From: Tenrec ecaudatus | Lineage: Eukaryota > Chordata > Mammalia > Afrosoricida > Tenrecidae | Direction: 5' to 3' | Assembly (NCBI RefSeq): GCF_050624435.1 | Contig: NC_134539.1 | Span: forward strand, 144,122,025 to 144,186,024 | Length of the DNA stretch: 64,000 nucleotides | Part shown: positions 23,681 to 36,344 of the stretch, piece by piece | Numbering within the stretch: the first letter of the stretch is position 1 | Layout of the letters: every line of letters begins with the position of its first letter | Position numbers and translations under genes: made by a program | Notes under the pieces: generated by a model | The model's database searches: none | Seen by the model: only the letters and a program-made list of their open reading frames with translations | What the model was told of the DNA's origin: nothing

Positions 23681-24965
23681 TTCAGTTCCAGGCTTGAAGA
23701 TTGCAAGGGCCAGAATTTCGAAGGTTTCATCAGTCTCTATTAGATAGTAAGCTTGCTCTTTTATTTATGATTTTAAGGTTGTTTTTTTAATATTATTAAT
23801 TATTGACTCTTAAATGTACTTTTAAATTGTGAAGTAGATGTGGGATTTGATTTAGAATGTTGGTCCACATTCTTCTCCCCCCCCCATGCTCCCCCCCCCC
23901 CACCCTGTATCTTCTGCTGTGATCCCTTTTTCAGAGTTGCTGGCAGTAGCAGATGGACGCCAACCATCTCTGGTTTGTCATGTCTCAGAATCACAATCAC
24001 GGAGGCTGGAGTCCTTGTGGCCCAATCATTCAATTCTATATAAGCACATTTGTACATATGTTGCCATCAACATTTCCAAAACATTTTCTTTCTACTTGAG
24101 CCCTTGGTATCAGCTCCTTTTTTTTCCAGCTCCTCTTTTTTACTCCTCCTTCCCCCCACCATCTCACCCTCGTGAATCCTTAATTAATTATATATTATTG
24201 TTATTTCATGTCTTACACTATCCATTATCTCCCTTCACCCACATTTCTGTTATTTGTCCCCCTGGGGATTGGGCTATATATCCAGTCTTGTGGTGGGTCC
24301 CCGCTTTCTCCCCCCGCCTCCCTACGGTCTCCTTACCCTCATGATATCACTACTCCCACTACTGTGCCTGAAGGATTTATCTGTCCTGAATTTCACGTGT
24401 CATGTGTTGAAAGCTCTTATCTGTACTAATGTGTGTACTCTGGCCTAGTTGGATTTGCAAGGTAGAACTGGGTCGTGGTAGTGGTGGGGAGAAAGCATTC
24501 AGGAACTGGAGGAATAAGGTGTGTTTCATTGGTGCTATTCTGCACCCTGGCTGAGTCGTCCCTTCCTTGTAACCCTTCTGTGGGGGGACGTCCAAGTGTC
24601 TACAGATGAGCTCCCCCACAAACCCCCTCTCGCACATCGATATAATTGTTTGCTTTGGATATTTTGATACCTAATACCTGATCCTGTCGACACCTCATGA
24701 TCACACAGGCTAGTGTGCTTCTTCCATGTAGGATTATTTGCTTCCCTGCTTGATGGTTGCTTGTTTAACTTCAAGCCTTTAAGACCCCAAACATTATATC
24801 TTTTGATAGCCGGGCACCATCCACAGCCTCCCGCAAACTGGGTGTTCGCAGTGTAAGCTCTGATACCATTTCCTCCTTCAGACTTGGATTTTTTTTTACT
24901 TATAGTCTTTGGATCACACAGGCTGGGGTGCTTCTTCCGTGTGGATTTAGCAGATACAAGCTTAA
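23335..24965 (-). mobile_element. Antisense L1 3' sequences, two insertions
   Basis: 23335-23745 is an older L1 3'UTR (TTTGGGTGAAGGTTTAC). 24030-24965 is a younger one, including the 3'UTR block also found at 16.3 kb; GATCACACAGGCT occurs at about 24700 and 24911, so this copy carries the tandem unit too. Confidence 0.7.
23646..23679. repeat. (TG)n microsatellite
   Basis: 34-base TG tract inside L1-derived sequence. Confidence 0.95.
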
Positions 24966-25528
24966 ACATTTAAATATTACATTAGTAAGAGTATATGAAG
25001 GAAACCTTGGTGGCTTACGCGCTGGACTCTTTAAAACAGCCGGTGATCTTGCTTACATTGAGTAGCCCAAAGCATAAGCTCCGATGCACAATAAACTAAC
25101 TACCTCACAAACCCAGCCCAACGGATGGTGACTTGGTTCACGCTCACGCCATCTTTCTAGGTGCTTGCATCCCTAGGCTGAGTTCTGAGTTCCCTCCTTT
25201 TGGCGTATTTTTGAATAACTGATGCTTGACGATGAGGAAGATGAGGAAGTAACAAGATGTTTCGAGATAAAGATCAGGAAGATCTCTTCATTTGTCTCTT
25301 GCACGCACAAAAAAGTCCAATGGATTCCTATGGTAATTGCAAAGTAGAAAGAGGAGAGTCTTAGTCTTTGTTGTTAATAAGTTAAATTTCGGTTGTCCTT
25401 TGGAGCACGTTGAAGGAAGACTAAAAGCATAAGGTCTCTAGTCTTCTAAGCAGTGCTGCTCAGAAAAGAAACTCAAAGCCATAGTTGAGCCCCGTAGACC
25501 CTAATGACGTGCAGTTGTTGTTGGGTAC

Positions 25529-26046
25529 CGTGTTAGTCTGGGTACTTGAGAGGAACAAATCCACAGAAGCTCCTATGAATGAGAGAGTTTTATATAAAGG
25601 GTAAGTGCACATCAAGAAAACATCCCAACCCAGTGCTGCCCAAGCCTACAAGTTCAACATTAGCCCATCTGTCCGACACCAATCAACAAAGTCCTCCTCC
25701 ATCTCACAAAACACACACCACGACGCCAAGTGCAGGAGGAAAACCAAGTCAGTGAATGTGTAAGCATCTCAGTGCTGGCAGGGGTCTCCACACGGCTGCT
25801 CCAGCACCAGAACTGCATCGGGGTAGGTCCATGTGGCTTCTCCTCAGGGGTGTCTTGCAGGAAGTGAGCCTTGCCAGCTGAAGCAGGGAACTGGCTAAGG
25901 CAGCCGCACCGTGGTCCGACCATCACAAAGTAAGAGACCCGAGAAGTAGAAAGGTGAGGCTCACCAGGCCATCTATCTCTCCACCCTTTAATTAACCCCA
26001 CACGTGTTTATCGGCCAGGTTGGCACAATAATCTTTAATGATCTCA
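25529..26046 (-). mobile_element. ERVL-type solo LTR
   Basis: Full-length relative of the 18845 copy, with near-matching flanks GGTAC and GGTGC. Followed directly by a minus-strand BovB fragment. Confidence 0.7.
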
Positions 26047-26051
26047 GGTGC

Positions 26052-26660
26052 TGTCAGTTGACCCCACGTGCAGCAGATCCCAACAGTGCCGGGGCCCGGG
26101 CCATCCTCACAGTCTGTCCTGTCCTTGAAGACTTTGCTGCAGGCACTGTGTCCGTTCCGTTCCTGGAATGTCTTCCTGGTTTTGTTCTCTCTGTCTCTCT
26201 ACTTTGCCAGGCGTGATGTCCTTTCCCAGGAACTGGTCCCTCCTGATCACATGTCCAAATCCTGCGTTTTTCCTTCCTTTTCTTCCAAGGACCATTCCAG
26301 CTCTCCTTCTTCCAAGACAGATTTGTTTGTGCTTCTGGCTGTGGATGACACTTTCAATATTCTTTGCCAACGCCATGACGTAAACCCATCGGTTCCTTTT
26401 GTTATTTCTTCTTCGTTGTCCTGCTTTTGCTTGCAGACGAGGCCATTGAAACACCATGACTTGAATCAGGTGCACCTTAGTTAACAAAGCGACATCTTTG
26501 CCTACATAGGTGTTGCTTGTGAATCTCAGTAAAATGAAATCCTTGACAACTTCAACCGTTTCATCCTTCATCAGGACATAGTTTATTGGTCTACTTGTGA
26601 GGATTTTGATTTTCTTTACATTGAAATATAATGTACACTGAAGGCACAGGGTGATTAATC
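26052..26660 (-). mobile_element. BovB/RTE LINE fragment
   Basis: Blocks ATGTCCTTTCCCAGGAACTGG, TTCCAAGACAGATTTG, AATATTCTTTGCCAACGCC and TGAAATCCTTGACAACTTC are minus-strand BovB. Frames contain stops and shifts. Confidence 0.75.
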
Positions 26661-26880
26661 CATAGTTACATGTTACTCTTGCTAGTGCTAACATGTCGAA
26701 CAGACATTTGCCTGGTATGATGGAACATCTATATTTTCTTCTTTGCACACTTTCATCTGAGAAAGATCTAGTAAAAATAAATAAAATTAAGAGTTAACAT
26801 TGCCTTTGGTCTTTTGTCAGTGGGTTTAATTTTCCTTTTTATTTTTGCTGTTTGGGTGTAAAATAACATTTCATTATTTT

Positions 26881-27371
26881 TGTCCGGAGCCATGAGGCCC
26901 GGCCATTGCTTGGAATTTATTAGCCTGAGCTCTGGGCATTCTTCTACCCCAGCCTATGTGACAGAGCACTGCAGCTGTAAAGCTTGAGCAAACAAGGGGT
27001 GATGCTCTTTAGATAAGCACCTGTGTCCTGCATCCCCTTGATTGGGCAAAAGATCGTCTTCCCCTATGCTTGATTTGCATGTACATGCCACTCCTCTGCG
27101 TACCTAATTGAAGACTGTAAGCCCTTACTGACTCATGGGCAGGGCACGCTCCCCTGAACTCCCTGATTGGCCTGTTGCCAAGGTAGCCTAATCTGCATGT
27201 GCGGCTGAGGCTCCCCCCCTTGGCTGGCCCTTATAAGCTGTGACTCTTTGTTCATTAAAACAGGACTTGATCAGGATATTGTCTTGTCCTCATTCTCCGT
27301 GCCTCTTGTACCCCCACAATTCCCACTCTCTCCTCCAGGACCCACGGTGAATGTCCCGTGGGAACGGGACA
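26881..27371 (+). mobile_element. Solo LTR of a class II (ERVK-like) endogenous retrovirus
   Basis: A 491-bp unit with TG…CA ends (TGTCCGGAGCC … GAACGGGACA) and an exact 6-bp duplication TATTTT at 26875-26880 and 27372-27377. In order it has a TATAAG box (27232-27237), an ATTAAA poly(A) signal (27254-27259) and a C/T-rich U5-like end. Six-base duplications are the class II length. There is no internal retroviral sequence, so it is a recombined solo LTR. It sits in an old AT-rich L1 remnant. Confidence 0.85.
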
Positions 27372-27834
27372 TATTTTGATTTGCATTTCTTATTTATTAG
27401 TCTTGCACTTTTTCTGTGGTTTTGTTTATTTGTGCTTCCTTTCATATGAATTAGCTCGTATTTCTCTTCTGTTTAATCTTTTGCATCTTGCATAATTACA
27501 CAACCCTTGAGATACATGGATCATAACTTTGAACAATCCTCTTTGTAAATACTATCTCAACCTCAATATTTTTCCTTTGCTCCTGCTTTGTTGACGTTTT
27601 GTTGAGATCCTGTAGAACACGTTGCTGTGCACTGAAGAGAGTTTAGAAGGCTTTGTTTTATCTCTGTCCCATTCTCTGTTTTTCCTGCCACTCATCAGCA
27701 GGGCCTTTTATCCATGCAAACATGCTCAGTTTTGAGGTAGACTGCGCATTTCTAACGCCATGTACTAGGAGCTCTATCAAGAGTAGATAAAAAGACCACA
27801 TTGTCATCACTGGAAATAAATTGAGAATAATTCT

Positions 27835-28025
27835 AAATTTTGACGATTATAAAACCAAGTGGAGGGTGGGGAGAGAAGGGAAAAAGAGGCGCTTGTACCA
27901 AGGGCTCAAGTAGAAAGTGCTTTGGAGATGATGGTAACATATGTCAAACGATGCTTGCTGTAATTGATGTATGGAATGTTAGAAGAGCTGTAAGAGCCCC
28001 CAATAAAATGATTTTTTTTAAAGTG
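27835..28025 (+). mobile_element. L1 3' end
   Basis: GGTACCAAGGGCTC-type block, GTAAGAGCCCCCAATAAAATG and a T/A-rich end. Confidence 0.7.
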
Positions 28026-28094
28026 GAGTTGATAGCAGATGTGCTATTTATCGTTTAATCTCAGTTTCATTTGAACTCACCTGGCTAGGGGGTA

Positions 28095-28625
28095 GATTTG
28101 TCCGGGTGGCATGATGGGCTATGTATTAGACTACTAACTACCAGGTCACCACTTCCACTGCACCAGCTCTTCTACATCCATCAAACTTGATAGTCTCAGA
28201 AACCCACGAGGGCAGTGCTACCCTGTGGCTGACCAAACTGACCAAACTCACAGCCACTGAGTTGATGATGACTCATAGTGACCCTACCGGACACGGTAGA
28301 ACTGCCTCTGAGTTTCCAAGACTGTCACTCTTCACAGAAGTAGAATGCCTAGTCTTTCTCCCAGGCAGCTGGCTGGTGCTTTTGAACTGCTGACCTTGGT
28401 GGTGAGCAGCCCAACGTGTATCCATGACACCGCCATGACAGCAAGCCTTGAGGGGAAGAAAGAAGCTCTGGTGTCACAATGGTTAAGTGCTCAGCTAGGA
28501 ACGGAGGCTCAGTGGTTCCACCCTGCCCTGGCAATCAGCTCCAGTAAAGAGTCCAGCCTAGAAAACTCCATGACAATTCGACTCTGGGCTATGAGTCAGG
28601 AATCGACTCAAGCACACAGTAAGCA
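28095..28625. mobile_element. Cluster of three AfroSINEs (plus, minus, plus)
   Basis: 28095-28222 plus; 28226-28432 minus (GAGTTGATGATGACTCATAG … AACGTGTATCC); 28455-28625 plus (GTTAAGTGCTCAGCTAGG … GTCAGGAATCGACTC). Confidence 0.75.
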
Positions 28626-29311
28626 GGGGTCAAAGATATCCTGTTGAACCGTTTGTCACGGAGTCCACTCAGCTCACGAGCCCAACTCTCAGCACCTCGA
28701 AGGCAGAGCGGAGCTACCTCCCAGAGGTCCGCAGGCTGCCATCTGGGCAGAAGCAGACGGCCATCTCTGGTGGATTTGGACCTTTCCCTGAACAGCCTAG
28801 CACGTAACCATTGCTCTACCAGATGATGGCATGTGCCAGATGATGTCTACTCTTTGTTTTTTCCCCACAGAGTAATTTCAAGGGCTGCGAAGGGTAAGAG
28901 GGAGCCTGAGTTGATCAGACTCTGGGATCACTGTGCCCCCACATAGATGGATGACAACCACTGTCCTATGTACAACATATGAGACCTCTCAGTAGGAACA
29001 GCCGAACCATTTGGAAAAAAAAAATCTGCTACTTTTTAGAAACGTGAAAACCATGTAGCTCCCTATTGTTTCCAGAATGAAGGTCCTGGTCACATACGCA
29101 AATTCTCCCCACTCCATCCTTCTCCCTCAACCCCACTCCCCAGAACTGGTTTATCTTGACTGAATTCATTGAGAAATATTCCGTTTCTTGGAACAGCTTC
29201 CCAGTGTCCAAAGGGAAGCTGAATGTTTGCTGGTTGGTTTTATTTCCTACCGTCAATGAGGTCTTTGAGTCACCAGTACAGTTTTCCAGCTGTTTCTCAT
29301 GAGCCTGCACA

Positions 29312-29478
29312 GGCACTCTTGGTAAGCCTGTTTTCAGCTCACGGTGACCCTGAGGGATGGAGTGGAGCTGCCCCATAGTTTTCCAGGCTGTCATCTTTAC
29401 AGGACAGCTTGCCCGGTCTTTCTCCTGCAGAGCCTCGGGGTGGGTTCCAGCCAGTAACCACCGTGCCCTAGGGCTCTG
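29312..29478 (-). mobile_element. AfroSINE, older type
   Basis: CAGCTCACGGTGACCCTGAG … GTAACCACCGTGCCCTAGG, minus sense. Confidence 0.65.
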
Positions 29479-29645
29479 CCATCAACACTTTTGCTTTTCT
29501 TTCTCCAAACCATTTTACTGGAGCTCATCCGGATGCAATCAACTCTTATCTTCTGAAATTCTGCTGAGCCCATGCTACACTGAAATGCTTTTTAGATTGA
29601 TTTACCAAAATACGAACATATGAACTGCAAAAAGTGACATCCGAA

Positions 29646-29845
29646 AATCCAAACTCACTGATTCTGACTCACGGCGGTCCTTCAGGGCAGAGTCGAACTG
29701 CCCCTATGGGTTTCTAAGATTGTATACATTTATGGGAGTAAAAAGCCTCATTTTCCTCCCGTAGAGTGGCTGCTGGTTTCAAACTGCTGACCCTGCTGGT
29801 TTGCAACCCAACACGTAACCCACTATCCCACCAAGGCTTCTCAAA
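29646..29845 (-). mobile_element. AfroSINE
   Basis: CCAAACTCACTGATTCTGACTC … AACCCACTATCCCACCAAGG. Confidence 0.8.
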
Positions 29846-29999
29846 AAGTAACATATACTGACATATTTCTTCCTTATTCTCAGCATTACTAATGTAGGAA
29901 GCACTAACCTTCGTCTTTTAATTAAGTTGATTAACGATATTAAGTTATGTCAGGACATTAGTTTTGACATATCAACCAAAAATTGTGCAGGTTTGAAAA

Positions 30000-32470
30000 G
30001 TCAAAGGCGACAGAAAAGAAGCAGCAAAGCGAGAAGCAGAATTATTCGCCCTGTCCTTGCCATCCCTCTTTCCCTTAGTGTTTATGTTAAGTGAATATGC
30101 GCACAGCAGATCAGACACCCTTCCGCACTTTCTCTTAGTCTAAGGCAACGACCTTTGTATCCTTGAATGGCGCCACCTGCACTGACTCTCCCGTGTTGTT
30201 TCACCACCGCTGACTTCGCCTCACTGCGAGGTAGGGTTGGTGTGGTCCATTTGATCTGATGGAGAGAATCCTCTCCACAAGCGCCCATGCGCCAGGCGGC
30301 CTCCTGACTAATTCCGCTGACTGGCTGTTTAGTTGGAAGGTGACTTAGGGAGTAATTTCAAGTCAAGGTTTCAAAATGTTCTCAGGACAACAGATTTCGG
30401 GGCACTTCTAGTCTCGACGGGTCCAGCCAGTGTAGATTGGAAAAGCAACTTAAAGTTCCGTCTCAGCCATCTCCCTTTTTGATCCATCAGTCCTCTTCTA
30501 CTGAGTCCTTGGTTAAGTTCAGTGATGCTAGCTGGTCATCCTTACCGTAGTTGGACATCTTTTCATACCTGTTTTTTTTGTTTGTTTCTTTTGGCTGTGC
30601 GTCTTTCCTATTTTCATTGTATCTTTCTCCTAGGACCTTTCTGTCCACTCTATGCCCTGAAAATACAAAGTGAACAAGAACAGGGGCAAAAACGAAAGCA
30701 TTAAATGATACAAATTTCAAATCTGTCCCCAAGTAGACTTACATTCAATAAAACATGCATCCCAGTAAAGCAGGCAGGAGCGGACTCTCTGCATTCCGGG
30801 AAGCTCTGTGACACCTGGGCGGGGGCTGCAATCTTGGCGGGGACTGCAAGAATTTGCAGGCAGGCATCGCTTGCAGCGAGTTTCTTACTGTCAATTACAG
30901 ATTACACCAACCCGTCATTACATCATTAGCTTCACAACAAACAGCCTTGTCTAGAAAGGAGTAAGCAAGCATTCCTTTAAACTTTGCAAATTCCCATCAG
31001 CTGTTTCTCGAGTGGGCGTCCTGGTGGCATAATGGGCTAAGTGCTAGGCTGCTAATCGCAAGGTCAGCGGTTCAAAATCACTAGCTGCTCTGAGGGAGAA
31101 CCACAGAGCTGATGTCCTTTCGTAAACATTTACGGCTTCCAAAACCCAGGGGCAATTCTGCCCTGATTGGTGGAGTCACGATGAGTCAGGACGTCGGAAT
31201 CCACCGGATGGTGGTGAAAGAGCTTCTGCAACACAGTTCCACAAACTACAGATGAACCTGCTAGGGTCCGCAAACAGCTCTTCCGCACCCAAACCACATT
31301 TTCTCATTGCACTGATGTTGAATTCTCCATCCCAAACCGGTAGTTACGGAGCCTTTTGTGACAACATGGTCCTGAACTGATGCTCCCACTCCCCGGGATG
31401 ACAAAAGACGGGCTGGGTAGGGCTGGGCTGGGCTGGGGAGATGAGGTGGGGTCCTTTGGCGGTAGGGGAATGGAGAGCAGCGAATGGAGGAGGGGGAGTT
31501 ACCTCTTTAACTTAGAGATAAAGGTCAATTAGACGCAAAGTTATCACCCAGTGCCTAGTCCTGCAGGCCACTCCCTGCATTGTCTGGTGTAATGCCACCT
31601 TCCACGCTATTCCAGAAGTCCTCCTGGTCCCCAAAAGAATCTTCCTGGGCTTCAATATCCAATGGATCCTCAAAATTCAAAGGATCAGAAAATCAAGGGT
31701 GGAATCCCCAAGCCGCATCTCCTGTGGAGCCCAGCTAGTGCCCCAAGAGGAGGCCCTTTGTTGGCAGTTGTGTCAGCGATCACGTTAGCTCCGACTCACC
31801 GTGACCCCCTGTATGAGGGTGCTGAGAAATGCGCATAGAAACATGGAACTGAGAGAGGCTGGAACTTCTCCAGGCATGCTTTGCAGCCCCCTCGTGTCAC
31901 GGAATGAGACGCTGTCAGGTCCTTCACAGCCTTCAAGATCACTAGGAAGTTCAAGTCCATGGTTGTAAACTCAGGGGACACAAGTTCTCCAGCGAAGGTG
32001 GGTGTGTTCCGAGTCTATCCTGAGCAAAGACCAACTTGAGCCAAGAGCAAGCCTCGGGTGTAAGGGTGGTGTCTGTGCTGTTACTTGTCTGATCCTTGGC
32101 CCAGCCATCAAGTACTTAGCATCCCGCCGCTGTGTGAACGGTCTGAGTCCCTAGACAGTCTTTAAACAAAATCTGGAAGCGATCTTTGCAGTGAGACCAT
32201 ATTAGACAAAGGATCTGAAGAGCCGTGGTCAGTGAAATCTATAGAAGACACGAAACCAGAGCAATGTTCATGTGGAGAGAGGGCTTGCTGTCCCCGCTTA
32301 CATGAGCACATCGTGGAGAGAGCATGGCTTCAGCCCAGTGATGTTGCCGGAGAACTAACTAACATGGTTGTATGCATGGACAGTGGCTAATTTTGTGTGT
32401 CAACTTGGCTAAGCTGTGTGGTGACGACCTGCGAGTTGGCTCCTGACTCATGCTAACCCATCCCCAATAT
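30000..32470. other. Gene-free stretch outside the SINE at 31.0 kb
   Basis: A short purine-rich patch with GGGCTGGGCTGGGCTGG-type repeats is near 31410-31440, and an LTR scrap (GTGTGTCAACTTGGC) is near 32384-32430. Nothing else recognised. Confidence 0.5.
31013..31218 (+). mobile_element. AfroSINE
   Basis: GCGTCCTGGTGGCATAATGG … GTCAGCGGTTCAAAATCAC … ATCCACCGGATGGTGG. Confidence 0.8.
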
Positions 32471-33170
32471 GTCAAAGAACACAATTCTCACTCTGTCGGG
32501 AGCAGAAAAGAGCTTTATTGATAACCAGAATGGTCATAAGCCTGGATTAGAACTCAGTGCAAAGAAGACCCAAATCCTCACCACTGGACCAGTGGGTAAC
32601 GTCATGGTGAGTGGAGAAAAGACTGAAGTTGTCAAGGATTTCGTCTTGCTTGGATCCATCATCAATGCTCATGGAAGCAGCAGCCAGGAGCTCAAAGGAC
32701 AACTTGTTTTGGGTAAATCTGCTGCACGAGACGTGTTGAGAGTGTTGGAAAAGCAAGGATGTTCCTTTGGGGACTAAGATGCCCCCGCCTCAAGCCATAG
32801 TGTTTTCAATCCCCTCATCTGCACGTGAAAGTTGGACACTGAATAAGGAAGCCCGAAGAAGAGTCGATGTGTTTAAATTGTGGTCCTGGCGAAGACTCTT
32901 GAAAGGACCAGGGACTGCCCAAAGGACAAACCCATCGGTCTCGAAAGAAGTATGGCCAGTGTGCTCCTGAGGGGCAAGGATGGTGAGACTTTGTCTTCCT
33001 TATACTTTGGACATGTTCTCAGGAGAGACCCGTCTCTGCAAAAGGAGCTCGTGCTTGGTCAAGGAGCAGGGCAGCGCAGAAGAAGAGCCACTGACACAGT
33101 GGCTGCAGCCATGGCCTGAAGCAGGAGAACAAGGGTGAGGGGCGCGCAGGACCGGGTGGTGTTTGGTTCC
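32470..33170 (+). mobile_element. BovB/RTE LINE fragment with RT C-terminal remnant
   Basis: The frame at 32469-32777 encodes LELSAKKTQILTTGPVGNV … EVVKDFVLLGSIINAHGSSS, the region after the catalytic core of the RTE reverse transcriptase. It continues, frameshifted, through ESWTLNKEARRRVDVFKLW and FGHVLRRDPSLQKEL to 33119. Not full length, no endonuclease, inactive. Confidence 0.8.
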
Positions 33171-33539
33171 GTTGTGCAGCCAAGAGCAGAAGCGGAAACT
33201 AAGTGGAGTCGGATCCCAAACAGTGCCCATCAGTGTTACATTGCTCAGACACGTCTGGCGGGAAGTGCTGCCGTCTGGGCCCTCCCTCCTGATCCTACGC
33301 CACCCCATCCTGAACCAACCATGCCGTGATGGGGTGCCAATCACAGGGTTTCCGTGCCAGACCTGTCTTCCTAGTCCACCCAGTCCGGACGCTCCACAGA
33401 AACCTGCTCAGCGTCATAGAGACGCGCAGACCTCCGCTGGCAGCCGGTGGTGGCTGGGCCCGGGGCGCATTGGCCAGAAGCGGGGTCCCTCGCATGGACA
33501 GTGAGAATTCTGCTACTGGATGGCGGTGCTCAGCTAGGA

Positions 33540-33885
33540 AACCCAAAGCAAGGCAGCTGCTCGGAAATGGATGCTGGCGCATGGCGACCCCAAACGGTTT
33601 TCATGGCTGGGACTTTTGGGAAAGCAGACCACCAGGCCTTTCTTCCGAGGCATTTCTGGGCGGGTTTGAGTGGCCAACCTCTTGGCGAGTACCCTAGGGC
33701 TTAGCTGTTTGTGCCACACAGGGACGGACCCCCTGGATGAGCTATCAACCCTCTGCTCTCCAGTTCACCTACTAGACACAGCAGAACTGCCCCCTAGGGC
33801 TTCCAGGTTCTCCCGCAGAGAAGCTGGGGGGTTGAGCTGCCCACCTCGCGGCTGGCACGAGGGCATGGAACTCTCCCACCACATA
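33540..33885 (-). mobile_element. Two adjacent minus-strand AfroSINE pieces
   Basis: 33540-33725 carries AGCAGACCACCAGGCCTTTC, diagnostic of the older subtype. 33727-33885 carries GCAGAACTGCCCCCTAGGG. Confidence 0.65.
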
Positions 33886-34696
33886 CGAGAAGGGGGTTGG
33901 TAGCTTTGACTTAACACTCTGCGAACATTAAGCAAAGAGCAGCCTTAATCCTCCGTGGCGGCATCCTCCCACTCGTGGAAACGACTCACGAGCAAAGCTC
34001 AGGTTTGTTGGACTTGGCGATTTTCACACTGACCTCTTGATTTGATTTGATTCGGGGGCTCTACAGCTCCCCCCAACCCAATCCGGGAACTCTGAGGGAG
34101 AACATGTCTGCTCCCTGCAGCCACCTACTCACGGTATTTCCCGTGATGGCATCTCTACGTGCCAAGGCGGTTTGACAAATGAGCTCTTGACTCAGGAGGG
34201 GCGCGCTGTGGGGCGGCCGAGGGATGGCTCACACCCGGGCCGCTGGCCACCGGTGAGCCGATACTTGCCCTGACTGAAGGGATGCGAGGAGGGAACGTTT
34301 CCCGGACGCCGAGGCCGAGCGATGAACAGTTACATTCTGCAGCTTCAGCGTGCAATCGCTGGTTCTGTTTAAGAAATGGTTCGTTGTATTCGGGTGGGCA
34401 TCGGCAGAGCAGGTAGGTCTCCGTTGGATTCCTGGATCCACGTTGTGTTTCCTGACGTCGTCGTCATCCCCTTGTGGTGGGCCGCCGGGCCAGGGGGGCC
34501 GCGAGGGGCGGAAGCAGGGAGACAAAGTCACTCTGGCCTCCAGCTCCTCCATCCTCTCCCGCAGCCGTGGGGGACGTCCGGCCCCGGGGGCTGTGGAAGG
34601 CCCAAGAAAGCGTCAAAAACAGCTCACATCACAGGCCGGGCCGAGGAGAAGCAGGTCCAGCCAGCCCTTAGGGGTGAGCTCATGAAAAGCTTACCC

Positions 34697-35181
34697 CAGC
34701 GGTTCTCAACCTGGGATGGTGACTCCTCTGGGGGTCGAACGACCCTTTCACAGGGGTCGCCTAAGACCATCGACAACCCCGTCTTTCAGATGGTCTCAGG
34801 AACCAACCGAGACACCGCTCCTCTGTCTCCAGGTGGGTCCGCCCACATGCAGGTCCACCCACCTTTGAGTGGCCCCGGCGTGAAGGCTGTCACCCATGCT
34901 ACACCATGCTTCAAGACAAAATGTCATTTCTTCGTCATTAGAAAGAAATAGTTCTCCATCTATACTGACATTGTTTTTGTGATGCGTGACCATGCTTTCG
35001 TGATGTCCCATTTATAACCAATGAAAACACACCCTGCCTATCAGAGAGTTCCATGACGATGCATCACAGGAGCAAAATGACAGTGAAGACGTAGCGACGA
35101 AAATAATGTGATGGTTGGGGTCATCACCACATGAGGGACGGCATTAGAGGGCCACGGCGTTAGGAAGGTTGAGGGCCACTG
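34697..35181 (+). mobile_element. SPIN-family hAT transposon, non-autonomous
   Basis: Terminal inverted repeats CAGCGGTTCTCAACC at the left and GGTTGAGGGCCACTG at the right match the SPIN consensus, as do the internal blocks GGGGGTCGAACGACCC, TTTCACAGGGGTCGCC and CTATCAGAGAGTTCC. Eight-base duplications flank it: GCTTACCC (34689-34696) and GCTTAACC (35182-35189), 7 of 8 identical, the hAT length. There is no transposase frame, so it was mobilised in trans. SPIN spread horizontally among tetrapods including tenrec. Confidence 0.93.
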
Positions 35182-35189
35182 GCTTAACC

Positions 35190-35480
35190 AATGTTGTGCG
35201 GTGCCGTCCAGTCGGTTCCGACCCGCAGCAACCCTGTGGACCACAACAAACCCGCTCGGCCAGCACTGTCCTCACGGGGGTTCTTACGTCTGAGCCCTGG
35301 CGGCAGCCACGGGGCCAGGCAGCTTGTGGAAGGCCGTGCGCTGTGCCTCTACTTCACTGAGCGTGATGTCCTTCTCCAGGGACTGGTTCTGCTGATGACA
35401 ATGTTCAAAGTCTGTGAGGTGACGTCTGGCCATCCGTCTTTCTAAGGAGCATTCTGGCTGTCCTCGTCCATGACCCAATG
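35190..35480 (-). mobile_element. BovB/RTE LINE 3' end
   Basis: GTGCCGTCCAGTCGGTTCC then GATGTCCTTCTCCAGGGACTG and TAAGGAGCATTCTGGCTGTC; begins 8 bp after the SPIN element. Confidence 0.75.
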
Positions 35481-36344
35481 TAGCTAATTTTTAAGCTGAT
35501 CATCTTGTGTGGCCCGGGAATGGTGTTCTGAAGACCCAAACGGTTCTTGCCAGAAAAAAGGATTCCTTTCCCGGCTCTGCCTCTTGCCTGGGTTTCCTCC
35601 AGCCAGCAGCCAGTCCCCAAGGCTCAGCCTGAAGGCAGAGCTGGGCCTGACCTGGATAGGCATGCCCCCGCCCCATCATATGGGGCATTGAACCGCAGCT
35701 AGTCCATCTCCCTCTGGAAGGAGCTTTTTCCTGTGTGACAACATGAGGCCAGTTCCTCTTTGTTCTGATCCTCCCGCCTGAGCATTAATGCTTCTGAAAT
35801 ATGAGCTGGTGCTCTGTTTTCTTTGGTTGTCTCAAGGGCTGAGGGCAGCCTTGGCATTTGGTGGGTAGAAGCCAGGAATGTAACTGAATGCGCAGCTAAG
35901 GAAGAGTCAATCCTAAATAAGGAAGACTTCTTCTGTCCCCAGTAATGCCAGCACCCTGTGGAAGGCCCTGGGGAGTCATTCCGTGACATTAGGGCAGAGA
36001 AGGTCCTGGGCGGGCAGGCTTAGGTAGGTGAGAGTGGCTTTGATCAGAACAGAGGCATCTAGAAGCAAGCAGGTCATCCACAAAGGTGCTTCAGGATGCT
36101 TGTAAGTGCACTGGTTGCTGGGGAAGGGCCAGGACAGGCGCTGCTCTGTGCCTTAAAAGGAATCGTTTATGAAGGCACCTGGGCAGAGAGCAGGAGCTGG
36201 GACAGGCGCGCAGTGAACTGGAGGGAAAGGTTCTCAAGCTTAGGAACCAAGGCATTGCTATGAAGTGCCGTGAGGGCATCTCAACTCACAGCGACTCTGT
36301 GACACAGTAGAACTGGCTCAGGAAGTTTCCTTTCTTTTTAGTTG

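Noticed and set aside
26107-26748. 213-codon minus-strand frame
   Set aside because: Degenerate BovB sequence, a LINE relic and not a host gene.
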